Of a stretch of DNA of 34,969 bases, positions 25,046 through 32,445 are shown piece after piece. The translations under genes were made by a program, and so were the position numbers. A model generated the notes under the pieces. That model did not search any database. It had not been told where the DNA came from and saw only the letters and a list, made by a program, of their open reading frames with translations. Source of the DNA: JAGBWK01 sp964462445 (GTDB lineage Bacteria > Bacteroidota > Bacteroidia > Bacteroidales > Muribaculaceae); contig CAYWXG010000026.1 in NCBI GenBank assembly GCA_964462445.1, positions 1-34,969 on the forward strand. Direction: 5' to 3'. Each line of letters starts with the position of its first letter. Within the stretch, counting starts at the first letter, position 1.

Positions 25046-25077
25046 GAAGGCATGCTCTTTTGAGCGTGCCTTCTTTT
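25046..25077 (+). terminator. Terminator of the first OmpA-family gene
   Basis: GAAGGCATGCTC (25046-25057) pairs with GAGCGTGCCTTC (25062-25073), one T-G wobble, TTTT loop, then TTTTATT. It lies about 50 bp after the stop codon. The rest of 24996-25328 has no gene. Confidence 0.9.
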
Positions 25078-25240
25078 ATTGATTTACTTGCCCCTTCACT
25101 TTTCAATTACCTCCAACACAAACACCCAAGTCCGTTTTGAGTACTAAATCATGATAATTCTTACTTAAAACAAATGAATAAAGCGTACATACATTTCAGC
25201 AACTAAAATCCTACTTAATACAAAAAAATACGCTGGGACA

Positions 25241-25270
25241 TTTACAAATCACTGAGAATAACTAACTTTG
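25241..25270 (+). promoter_or_regulatory. Promoter of the BASS-type transporter gene
   Basis: TAACTTTG (25263-25270) is an exact -7 box, with TTTA (25241-25244) 18 nt upstream. Leader about 50 nt. Confidence 0.65.
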
Positions 25271-25328
25271 TGCTGCATCTAATCTGCATATCAAAATCTA
25301 CTCTACTTCGGCAACTTTTCACAACTAT

Positions 25329-26234
25329 ATGCTCGAAATAATACGAAAAATTAAGCCTTGGATGCTTCCTATTGCAATGGTAATAGGCGTCATATTCCAT
25401 AAACATATGGAATATATTGCCGCGTTATCTCCATATCTTATCTTCATAATGCTATTTATTACATATTGTAAAGTATCATTTCGCAACTTCCGTTTTGATA
25501 GCTCTATGTGGTGGTTGCTCTCAATCCAATTATTAGGCTCTATCGCTGTATACTTTGCGCTCCGCCCCATCAATATTGCCATAGCCCAAAGTATCTTTAT
25601 ATGCATATTCTGCCCCACCGCTACTGCCGCACCTGTCATAACAGGCATGCTCGGGGGTAAAATCGAGCGCGTAGCCACCTTCTCCCTCCTCAGCAACTTA
25701 ATTGTAGCTATCTCGGCACCCATTTTACTTGCTATGATGAGCGAAAGTTCCACAATCACATTTAGCGAATCATTTAAGAACATCGCGCTAAAAGTTCTTC
25801 CGCTACTTCTCGGCCCATTGGCAGTTGCAATTATCATTAAATCAACATTACCTAAACTAAGAGTTAAGATCGCCAAGAATCAGGGCTTTTCATTCTACAT
25901 TTGGGCAATAGCACTCATTATCGTAGTAGGCAATTCCGTCAGCTTCATCATGAAAGAACCGACGTCCCGAATTTCGGAAATGATAATTATAGCTATTCTA
26001 TCTTTTGCGGTTTGCATGATGCAATTCTACCTCGGAAGAAAAATTGGACAGAAATATGGCGATAAAATCGCCGGAGCTCAAAGTTTAGGACAGAAAAATA
26101 CAATTTTGGCAATTTGGTTGGCACTGACTTATCTTGACCCAATAGCGTCAGTTGGTCCCGCTTGCTATATTGCATGGCACAATATCGTCAATTCGGCACA
26201 AATCTACAAACATGCCCACCGTGGGAAACTTTAA
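25329..26234 (+). CDS. BASS (bile acid:sodium symporter)-type transporter
   Basis: 301-residue inner-membrane protein with nine to ten hydrophobic segments and no signal peptide. The segment FICIFCPTATAAPVITGMLGG (about 91-111) fits the Pro-containing crossover helix motif of the BASS/SBF family, and AQSLGQKNTILAIWLALTYLDP (about 255-276) fits the second conserved crossover. Bacterial members carry varied organic anions with sodium, so bile acid is not implied. It precedes a Crp/Fnr regulator (303 bp gap) in the same direction; the pair may be functionally linked, but each has its own promoter-like box. Family likely, substrate unknown. Confidence 0.82.
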   Translation: MLEIIRKIKPWMLPIAMVIGVIFHKHMEYIAALSPYLIFIMLFITYCKVSFRNFRFDSSMWWLLSIQLLGSIAVYFALRPINIAIAQSIFICIFCPTATAAPVITGMLGGKIERVATFSLLSNLIVAISAPILLAMMSESSTITFSESFKNIALKVLPLLLGPLAVAIIIKSTLPKLRVKIAKNQGFSFYIWAIALIIVVGNSVSFIMKEPTSRISEMIIIAILSFAVCMMQFYLGRKIGQKYGDKIAGAQSLGQKNTILAIWLALTYLDPIASVGPACYIAWHNIVNSAQIYKHAHRGKL

Positions 26235-26430
26235 CCTATGATTATTTACTATTTGAAACAATCTTAAAATTGCGTTATCACCACATCAAGAAAAACTTCA
26301 TTCACTTTAAAATCAAAGAGATAATACTCGAGACGATTCCCTCAATCTTATTCCATAATTTCCTACCACTATCTCTAATCCTCAACGTATTAAAAAGCTC
26401 ACAAAACAAAACTTTTTTCGAATACTTATT
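26235..26430. other. AT-rich gap with no gene seen
   Basis: The 303 bp between the transporter and the Crp-type gene (26235-26537) holds only the promoter-like signal at 26431-26459. An overlapping open frame to 26473 has no recognisable features and overlaps the transporter, so I do not call it. No clear terminator for the transporter is seen. Confidence 0.5.
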
Positions 26431-26459
26431 GTTGATATTTACAAACGTGTGTATCTTTG
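26431..26459 (+). promoter_or_regulatory. Promoter of the Crp/Fnr regulator gene
   Basis: TATCTTTG (26452-26459) is an exact -7 box; GTTG (26431-26434) lies 17 nt upstream, slightly short of the usual spacing. Leader about 70 nt. Confidence 0.65.
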
Positions 26460-26537
26460 TGGCATTGCGTTAGGAAGTCTCCTTTAAAGCACAAAAAGCT
26501 TCTTAACTACGCTTAAAATACCAGAACAGACTTTAAT

Positions 26538-27224
26538 ATGGACCAAATGTACCAATTCTTGACAAGATTACCGATATTTAACGGCATCACATATGATAAA
26601 ATAATTGAAATCATCGGAACTACAAAGTTTCATTTCCTAAAATATCTTGAAGGGGAAACTTTTATTACCGAAGGTGAGCCTTGTACTCATATTAAATTCA
26701 TTATTTCAGGGAAAATTAGAGTAAGCATCGCCAACTCCGACCGACGTTTCATTGTCGCTCAAACATTAACGGCACCCGACATCATAGCTCCTGAATACAT
26801 ATTCGGTCGCTCTACTTTATACCCCTGCACAGCTACAGCCTTAGAGTCGACAAGCATACTCCAGATATCCAAGGACGACCTTCTCAAGATACTAAAAAGC
26901 GACTCCATATGCATGATTAACTATCTCAACATCCTGTCAATGAATGCACAAAAAGCCGTAGACGGCATCCTCTCTGTCGCTACAGGTAGCATTGAAGAAA
27001 GAATTGCCTTTTGGATTGTAGCACTTACTCAACAGGGAGGCACAGATATTACCCTTACCTGCCGACAGAAAGATTTATATTCTATATTTGGCGTACAACG
27101 TTCATCATTCATATCAACCCTCGAGAATATGAAATCTCGCGGACTTATCGATTACTCTCAAAACGAAATCAAAATTCATAGTCGTAGAGAACTAATTGAT
27201 ATTCTACACTCCCATATAGTTTAG
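26538..27224 (+). CDS. Crp/Fnr family transcriptional regulator
   Basis: 228 residues: an N-terminal cyclic-nucleotide-binding-like beta-roll (about 20-115, with GETFITEGEPCTHIKFIISG), a dimer helix, and a C-terminal winged helix (about 150-220, LTCRQKDLYSIFGVQRSSF as the recognition region). The usual cAMP contacts (RxE pair) are not evident, and no Cys cluster for a Fnr-type iron-sulfur centre is present, so the effector is unknown. It follows the BASS-type transporter and precedes a probable ncRNA; control of either is possible but unproven. Confidence 0.9.
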   Translation: MDQMYQFLTRLPIFNGITYDKIIEIIGTTKFHFLKYLEGETFITEGEPCTHIKFIISGKIRVSIANSDRRFIVAQTLTAPDIIAPEYIFGRSTLYPCTATALESTSILQISKDDLLKILKSDSICMINYLNILSMNAQKAVDGILSVATGSIEERIAFWIVALTQQGGTDITLTCRQKDLYSIFGVQRSSFISTLENMKSRGLIDYSQNEIKIHSRRELIDILHSHIV

Positions 27225-27451
27225 ACAAAATCCTCCACAGTTCTATCCGTAATTTCGACTTCACAACTAAAAAAAATTGGAAAAATCACACTAAAAACAA
27301 CACTCGTGTGCAAAAAATAATAAATTTAATCTATATAAACACCTATATTTCTATTTATTTCCCACAACATTATAACGCTAATTCCCAACATGTTAAATAT
27401 TTTACAAGCTCTATATTCTCTATATTCTATTTCCAACCAAACTAAAAAACT

Positions 27452-27482
27452 ATTGACAAATAAAAAATATGCACTAAATTTG
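27452..27482 (+). promoter_or_regulatory. Strong Bacteroidetes promoter with no gene after it
   Basis: ATTG (27452-27455), 19 nt, TAAATTTG (27475-27482): ideal spacing and an exact -7 box. No open reading frame of note follows on the plus strand for 300 bp, which points to an RNA gene. Confidence 0.8.
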
Positions 27483-27488
27483 CAATGT

Positions 27489-27716
27489 AAACAAAATAAC
27501 TGAGAACAAAAATCGCAGTTGATTTTAGGATTAAAGACAAGAATTAGGATTTGTTAAATTAGGAATTAGTTTGTGGGTTAGTATTTTTTAATTGGATTAA
27601 GTATTTTGGATAATACATTATAGGTAATAATCGTGTTTTATGTTAGGTTTGTTTGCCTCGAAATAATCGAGGATTTTTAGGAAGCCGCTTCGTGAGAAGT
27701 GGTTTGCTATTTTTAT
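27489..27716 (+). ncRNA. Candidate structured ncRNA, about 228 nt
   Basis: The stretch from the promoter to a terminator has no plausible coding sequence. It contains stem AAAATC/GATTTT near 27512-27530, three TTAGGA words, hairpin GTATT/AATAC (about 27601-27616), perfect hairpin CCTCGA-AATAA-TCGAGG (27656-27672), and the terminal stem below. Size and housekeeping-like context suggest a stable regulatory RNA. A Bacteroidetes 6S-type RNA (the Bacteroidales-1 motif is the family I would test first) is possible, but I cannot confirm it. tmRNA and RNase P RNA are unlikely: their hallmark sequences are absent. The start is predicted from the -7 box. Confidence 0.65.
27682..27716 (+). terminator. 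GNRA-capped terminator of the ncRNA
   Basis: AAGCCGCTTC (27682-27691) pairs with GAAGTGGTTT (27696-27705), with G-T wobbles, capped by GTGA, a GNRA-type loop, then GCTATTTTTATA. The preceding CCTCGA hairpin with its own T-run may help. Confidence 0.75.
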
Positions 27717-27750
27717 ATAGGTACACAAAACTTTTAATATACGGCAAAAT

Positions 27751-27786
27751 AAAAATTACTCCGTCAGCTTTAATGGAGTAATTTTT
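27751..27786. terminator. Bidirectional terminator between the ncRNA and mnmD
   Basis: AAAAATTACTCC (27751-27762) pairs perfectly with GGAGTAATTTTT (27775-27786), 12 bp with A/T-runs on both sides, so it can stop both the plus-strand ncRNA and the minus-strand mnmD transcript (stop codon 31 bp to the right). Confidence 0.85.
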
Positions 27787-27816
27787 ATTTCCTTGTTCTG
27801 CTTAATTTATTGCTTT

Positions 27817-28485
27817 CTATTTGACAGCCCGGAGTATTTCTCGTTTACCATTAACAGGTCCGGGAAGACGTTCTACGTTAAACCCAATTGATTGAAGCCG
27901 GCGCCTTATTATTCCCTTGGAGCAATAGGTGCTCAAAACTCCACATGGAGCCATTGACGCATAAATCCTTTCCATTATCTGCTCGTCCCACATCTCCGGT
28001 TGCTTCTCAGGAGCAAACGCATCAAAATACACGGCATTTAGCCCACTCGGAAATTCCATTTCGAGAAAATTCCCCTCAATTTTAATTAGCTTGAAATACG
28101 GATTAATTTCGATTTCTCGTCCCCATTCCGCCTCGTTTACCGCCGTGAAAAATGGGGTTATACTCTCATATCCAAGTTGACTCGTTGTAGCAATATTAAG
28201 AGGATTCAACTCAACAGAAAAATATATTGTAGAACGACACTCCGCTAATGCTGCTTCTGCAGTAAGTGCCGCATTCAATCCCGTTCCAAAACCAACCTCA
28301 AACACCTTCACCGCTTCAGCCCTTTCAACTACTACCCTACGCCAACACATATCAATATACACATGCCTACTCTCAGCAATAGCACCCCTTGTAGAATGAT
28401 AATGCTCATCAAGAGTTGGGACGTAGAGCGTTGTCGAACCGTCATCGGTTCGTTCTATTGTCAAATCTTTATCTGCCGACAACAT
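27817..28485 (-). CDS. mnmD: MnmD-type tRNA mnm5-methyltransferase
   Basis: Predicted SAM-dependent methyltransferase finishing 5-methylaminomethyl-uridine at the tRNA wobble base; a stand-alone relative of the methylating half of MnmC. The SAM motif is EVGFGTGLNA (about 63-72), and VYFDAFAPEKQPEMW (about 151-165) is the signature block; the C-terminus carries STYCSKGIIRRRLQSIGF. 222 residues is normal for this form; no MnmC oxidase domain is fused. It lies 8 bp after the ABC-F gene, so it is the second gene of that operon. Confidence 0.9.
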   Translation of the reverse strand: MLSADKDLTIERTDDGSTTLYVPTLDEHYHSTRGAIAESRHVYIDMCWRRVVVERAEAVKVFEVGFGTGLNAALTAEAALAECRSTIYFSVELNPLNIATTSQLGYESITPFFTAVNEAEWGREIEINPYFKLIKIEGNFLEMEFPSGLNAVYFDAFAPEKQPEMWDEQIMERIYASMAPCGVLSTYCSKGIIRRRLQSIGFNVERLPGPVNGKREILRAVK

Positions 28486-28493
28486 ATTTCGTG

Positions 28494-30113
28494 CTATGAC
28501 AATTGCTGAGCTTTCTTTTTCTCAAGAAACTCATTAATACCACAAAGATGCTCGCGTACTCGACCATCACCAAATTCATACACCTTTTCGACCAAACCAT
28601 CAAGAAAATCTCGGTCATGACTCACTACAATAAGAGTGCCATCAAAATCACGCAAAGCTTGCTTGAGAATATCTTTTGTCTTCAAGTCAAGATGATTGGT
28701 TGGTTCATCGAGTATCAATAAATTGATTGGCTCAAGAAGTAGCTTTATCATGCATAATCTCACTCGCTCGCCTCCCGACAGCACCTTTACTTTCTTTTGA
28801 TTCTCTTCTCCGCCAAACATAAACGCACCCAACAAATTGCGTATTTGCAGCCTGACATCCCCTACTGCAATATCATCAATTGTTTGGAACACTGTCAACT
28901 CTTCATCGAGGAGCGACGCACTATTTTGAGCGAAATAACCTATTTTCACATTGTGCCCGAGAGTCAACGTGCCGGCATGGGTAATTTCATTCATAATTGC
29001 TTTTACCATTGTGGATTTACCCTCACCATTGCGACCGGCAAATGCCACTTTATCACCTCGTTCTATGATGAATGATGCATTTTCAAACACCTTCTTATCA
29101 TCATACGACTTCCCTACACCTTCTGCGATAACAGGATAATTGCCACTGCGAGGACATGGCGGAAATTTAAGTCGCAATGCCGATGTATCCTCTTCGTCAA
29201 CCTCTACAATTTCCAGTTTCTCGAGCCATTTCACTTTGCTCTGTACCTGGTAGGTTTTGGAATACGTACCCTTAAAGCGTTCAATAAACTCCTTTGCTTC
29301 TGCAATTTGCTTTTGTTGGTCGTCATACTGCTTTTGTTGCTGCTGACGACGCTCTTTGCGCAATTGCAAATAGTGGCTATAAGTAGCTTTATAATCATAG
29401 ATACGACCAAGCGTCACTTCTATTGTTCGCGTCGTAATATTATCTATAAATCGACGGTCGTGACTAATAACTACAACTGCCATCTGACTATTTATAATAA
29501 ACTCCTCAAGCCATCCTATCGACTCTATGTCAAGGTGATTGGTAGGTTCATCAAGAAGCAGTACATCGGGCTTTTTAAGTAGCAATTTAGCCAATTCGAT
29601 ACGCATGCGCCAACCTCCCGAAAACTCACTTGTCGGTCGATCAAAATCAGCTCGCTTGAACCCCAATCCGAGGAGTGCCTTTTCAACATCCTCCTCAAAG
29701 TGGGTCATATCTATCGAATAAAATTTCTCGCTTACAGTCGCAACCTTCTCTATCAATGCCATGTAATCGTCACTTTCATAGTCGGTACGAGTGGCAAGTT
29801 CAGCATTCATTGCATCAATTTCCGCTTCCATGGCATGAAGATGAGCGAATGCTTGCGACGCTTCTTCAAATACTGTGCGACCATCCTCTGTCATTAAATG
29901 CTGTGGCAGATAACATATTGTACAATCTCGTGGCGCCGAAACGGAACCGCGAGTGGCCTGACGTTCGCCTGCCAATATCTTTAGAAGCGTACTTTTACCG
30001 GCCCCATTCTTACCCATAAGAGCAATGCGGTCCTTAGGATTTATTACGAATGATATATCTTTAAATAGAGTTGTACCTCCAAACTCCACAGTCAAAGCGT
30101 CTACTGAAACCAT
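28494..30113 (-). CDS. ABC-F family ATPase
   Basis: Soluble twin ATP-binding protein of the ribosome-associated ABC-F family. Two ATPase domains: Walker A GKNGAGKST (about 34-42) with signature SGGW and LLLDEPTNHLD, then Walker A GRNGEGKST with LSGGER and LILDEPTNHLD; between them is a charged linker (RKERRQQQQKQYDDQQ) of the ABC-F type. I chose the ATG at 30113 (539 residues) over one at 30185: the promoter -7 box at 30155-30162 lies inside the longer form, and the alignment-like start VSVDALTVEFGG fits. No membrane segments, so not a transporter. Housekeeping translation role is likelier than antibiotic resistance. Confidence 0.9.
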   Translation of the reverse strand: MVSVDALTVEFGGTTLFKDISFVINPKDRIALMGKNGAGKSTLLKILAGERQATRGSVSAPRDCTICYLPQHLMTEDGRTVFEEASQAFAHLHAMEAEIDAMNAELATRTDYESDDYMALIEKVATVSEKFYSIDMTHFEEDVEKALLGLGFKRADFDRPTSEFSGGWRMRIELAKLLLKKPDVLLLDEPTNHLDIESIGWLEEFIINSQMAVVVISHDRRFIDNITTRTIEVTLGRIYDYKATYSHYLQLRKERRQQQQKQYDDQQKQIAEAKEFIERFKGTYSKTYQVQSKVKWLEKLEIVEVDEEDTSALRLKFPPCPRSGNYPVIAEGVGKSYDDKKVFENASFIIERGDKVAFAGRNGEGKSTMVKAIMNEITHAGTLTLGHNVKIGYFAQNSASLLDEELTVFQTIDDIAVGDVRLQIRNLLGAFMFGGEENQKKVKVLSGGERVRLCMIKLLLEPINLLILDEPTNHLDLKTKDILKQALRDFDGTLIVVSHDRDFLDGLVEKVYEFGDGRVREHLCGINEFLEKKKAQQLS

Positions 30114-30154
30114 ACAGATTGTGATTTTTGCTAATTTAGCAGATTTTTCGACCG

Positions 30155-30186
30155 CAAAGGTAGCGTTTTTAAGCCATTTAATCAAA
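30155..30186 (-). promoter_or_regulatory. Promoter of the ABC-F-mnmD operon
   Basis: Minus-strand TTTG (plus 30183-30186), 20 nt, TACCTTTG (plus 30155-30162): full consensus. The leader contains a short palindrome TGCTAA-T-TTAGCA (30129-30141) of unknown meaning. Supports the start at 30113. Confidence 0.75.
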
Positions 30187-30215
30187 TATAGGCTATAATG
30201 TCCTTATTATCACTA

Positions 30216-31784
30216 TTATTTCGACTGATCTTTACCACGTGAAAGTCGGCTAAGATTGGACCTTTTGGGGAGCGACATCTTCTTATTTTGTGGCACTGAC
30301 TCATCAGCCGGGGTCTCATGCATCAACAATAATATATCACCTGACTGAAGATGAAGCGTTCCATTCGGTATCAGGTATTGCTCATCTCGTCGTATCATTA
30401 TAACAAGCGAGCCTTTGGGCAATGTCATCGAGCTGAGAGTATTACCATTTACGAAGTGACTATCCTTAAGCACTATCGTTTGCAACGACGTTGGTAGATT
30501 ATCATCAAGTTGTATTCCGAAATCATCGGCATTAAGCTCCTCTTCCTCAACGAGTCCAAGCCTACGTGCTACCGATATTATTGTTGTACCTTGAATGAGC
30601 AACGACAACAACGTCACAAAAAATACTATATTAAATATATGTGACGCGCCCTCCACCTCTGCCACTACGGGATAAGTGGCAAATATAATCGGAACCGCAC
30701 CACGCAGTCCAACCCACGATACAAACAACTTAGACTTTGCCGACATTCGTCTAAATGGCAGCAACGTCAAAAATACGCTTAACGGACGACCTATAAGTAT
30801 CATGAACACACCGATTATCAGCGACACGGGAGCCTCATCAAGCATTTCTACCGGGTTGACCAACAGACCAAGCATTAAGAAAACTACAATTTGCGACAAC
30901 CATGCCAACCCATCGACAAATTTCGTTGTGCCCCGCTGATTGGGCAGTCCGGCATTTCCTATAAATATGCCGATCAAATACACCGCCAAATATCCGTTAC
31001 CACCTATTGCACTCGCAAGGGCAAAAGTCAAGAACACCGAGCCAATAATTAATATACCGATCATTGAAACTGCTTGCGACGGGTCCTCCGAAGCTCCATT
31101 CTTGCCTCCTAATCGCATATAAACCTTAACAAGCCATTCTGTCAATTTTCCCATCGCAAGCCCAACGAGTCCACCCATTGCAAATTGCAAAAATAGCATC
31201 TTGCATAAAGCCCACCCACTAAGCGTTGCGCTTAGTCCGATTGCATCAATCAATAGTATCGTAACCATGTACGCCATGGGGTCGTTAGAGCCGCTTTCAA
31301 GCTCAAGCATAGGGCGCAAATTATGCTTGAGTCCAACTCGCTGACTCCCAAGAATACCAAAAACCGATGCAGAATCGGTCGACGACATTGTCGCAGCAAG
31401 AAGCAATGACGGAAGCAATGCAAAATGGATATTAGTCCACTCCATTCCTGAGAGCCCCCATATAAACAATCCGGTAAACAATGCCGTCAGTAACACACCA
31501 AGCGTCGACAGCATTATTCCCGGCGCTATGACAGGTTTTATCGACGATATTCGAGTTGACAATCCTCCCGAAAATAGGATTATACACAAAGCCACCATAC
31601 CAATAAATTGCGCTGTGTGCATATCATTAAATTGTATACCTAACCCGTCGACTCCAAATCCCATCCCTACCAATAGGAATATCAACAACAAGGGCAACCC
31701 AAAACGATAACTCGATTTTCCGATTAGTACTCCGGCAATGAGCAATATCGAACCTATCAATAATATATTCTCAGATGTAATCAT
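30216..31784 (-). CDS. K+/H+ antiporter, NhaP2/CvrA-like
   Basis: Inner-membrane CPA1-type cation:proton antiporter. The first 380 or so residues hold about 12 hydrophobic segments, with MSSTDSASVFGIL and LELESGSNDPMAYMVTI, the conserved transport core (the SNDP block carries the ion-binding Asp). The C-terminus, about 400-475 (VNGNTLSSMTLPKGSLVIMI and on to LHLQSGDILLLM), fits an RCK_C (TrkA-C) regulatory domain, placing it nearer the NhaP2 potassium form than plain NhaP. 522 residues is normal. It has its own promoter and no operon partner. Ion preference is inferred. Confidence 0.9.
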   Translation of the reverse strand: MITSENILLIGSILLIAGVLIGKSSYRFGLPLLLIFLLVGMGFGVDGLGIQFNDMHTAQFIGMVALCIILFSGGLSTRISSIKPVIAPGIMLSTLGVLLTALFTGLFIWGLSGMEWTNIHFALLPSLLLAATMSSTDSASVFGILGSQRVGLKHNLRPMLELESGSNDPMAYMVTILLIDAIGLSATLSGWALCKMLFLQFAMGGLVGLAMGKLTEWLVKVYMRLGGKNGASEDPSQAVSMIGILIIGSVFLTFALASAIGGNGYLAVYLIGIFIGNAGLPNQRGTTKFVDGLAWLSQIVVFLMLGLLVNPVEMLDEAPVSLIIGVFMILIGRPLSVFLTLLPFRRMSAKSKLFVSWVGLRGAVPIIFATYPVVAEVEGASHIFNIVFFVTLLSLLIQGTTIISVARRLGLVEEEELNADDFGIQLDDNLPTSLQTIVLKDSHFVNGNTLSSMTLPKGSLVIMIRRDEQYLIPNGTLHLQSGDILLLMHETPADESVPQNKKMSLPKRSNLSRLSRGKDQSK

Positions 31785-31802
31785 ATCTCAATAAATAATA
31801 TC

Positions 31803-31834
31803 CAAAGATACGAAATTTATAGCGCATTCACAAG
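31803..31834 (-). promoter_or_regulatory. Promoter of the antiporter gene
   Basis: Minus-strand CTTG (plus 31831-31834), 20 nt, TATCTTTG (plus 31803-31810). The -7 box ends 19 bp from the start codon, so the leader is very short. Confidence 0.7.
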
Positions 31835-31867
31835 CAACACTCGCTCAATTCAAATCAGTATACAATA

Positions 31868-32326
31868 TCATTTGCCGTAGGCAGGCAACATTGGGATAAA
31901 AGAATAGCTGCGAGTTGCGTAGTCAATCGCACAGAAATAGTGGTTCAGCCCATTTGACACAGCAAGATATTGCGCTTTCAACACCATATTATATCTCACA
32001 ATCTGGTCAAATACTTGCTGCGTAATCTCGACATGCGGCGCCTTATATTCCACAATAATAAACGGGGCACCATGAGAATCATAGACAACAGTATCTGCTC
32101 GACGCGACAAATTATTAAGACGCAACGACACCTCATTCCCTATTATCGATGCTGGATATCCCAATTCATTACATAGAAAACCCACAAAATGCTGTCTAAC
32201 CCACTCCTCAGGAGTAAGCTTCACATATAATTGTCGGCATGGGTCATATATGCGCACAAGCCCTCCATCGCGGTGTAGTCGAGCATCGGAGAGCGGCGGC
32301 AAATTCAATTGCGGAAAGTTTTCCAT
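31868..32326 (-). CDS. HsdR N-terminal-like (type I restriction R-like) protein
   Basis: 152-residue protein resembling only the N-terminal nuclease domain of type I restriction R subunits (HSDR_N family). The nuclease-fold residues are visible as ADTVVYD then FIIVEYKAP (D...ExK of the PD-(D/E)XK type) with QIVRYNMVLKAQYLAVSNG after it. No helicase part, methylase or specificity gene adjoins, so this is not a restriction system as seen. I chose the Met at 32326: the alternative at 32371 lies inside the promoter's -7 box. It is divergent from holA; its role is unknown. Confidence 0.85.
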   Translation of the reverse strand: MENFPQLNLPPLSDARLHRDGGLVRIYDPCRQLYVKLTPEEWVRQHFVGFLCNELGYPASIIGNEVSLRLNNLSRRADTVVYDSHGAPFIIVEYKAPHVEITQQVFDQIVRYNMVLKAQYLAVSNGLNHYFCAIDYATRSYSFIPMLPAYGK

Positions 32327-32352
32327 CGGGCTTTCTTTGTGTACATAAAATT

Positions 32353-32372
32353 TTTGTGTAAATTTACACAAA
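32353..32372. promoter_or_regulatory. 20-nt perfect palindrome in the divergent promoter region
   Basis: TTTGTGTAAATTTACACAAA, a perfect inverted repeat with no spacer. It overlaps the minus-strand -7 box (32369-32376) and the likely start of the HsdR-N-like gene's transcript, and its left TTTG could serve as a plus-strand -33 box. Fits a dimeric regulator's operator. Confidence 0.55.
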
Positions 32373-32376
32373 TATA
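32369..32376 (-). promoter_or_regulatory. -7 box of the HsdR-N-like gene
   Basis: CAAATATA on the plus strand is TATATTTG on the minus strand. No good -33 box at the standard distance. On the plus strand TATATTTA (32373-32380) may be a -7-like box for holA. Confidence 0.5.
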
Positions 32377-32445
32377 TTTATACCCCATTTAATTTCAGTA
32401 TCAAAAAAGATAACTTCTTTAATCAGTTAGAAAGATTAACAAATA

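Noticed and set aside
25325..25876. 183-codon frame antisense to the BASS-type transporter
   Set aside because: Shadow frame; the plus-strand product has coherent membrane helices and conserved motifs.
26162..26473. 103-codon frame overlapping the transporter's 3' end
   Set aside because: It overlaps a well-supported gene, has no recognisable domain, and runs into the promoter of the next gene.
27489..27716. tmRNA or RNase P RNA
   Set aside because: No tag-peptide frame with a CCA end, and no conserved RNase P core sequence.
28494..30113. Antibiotic-resistance ABC-F
   Set aside because: Sequence and operon with mnmD fit a housekeeping ABC-F; nothing points to a mobile or resistance context.
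31868..32326. Type I restriction-modification system
   Set aside because: Only an R-subunit N-terminal-like domain is present; there is no helicase part, methylase or specificity gene.
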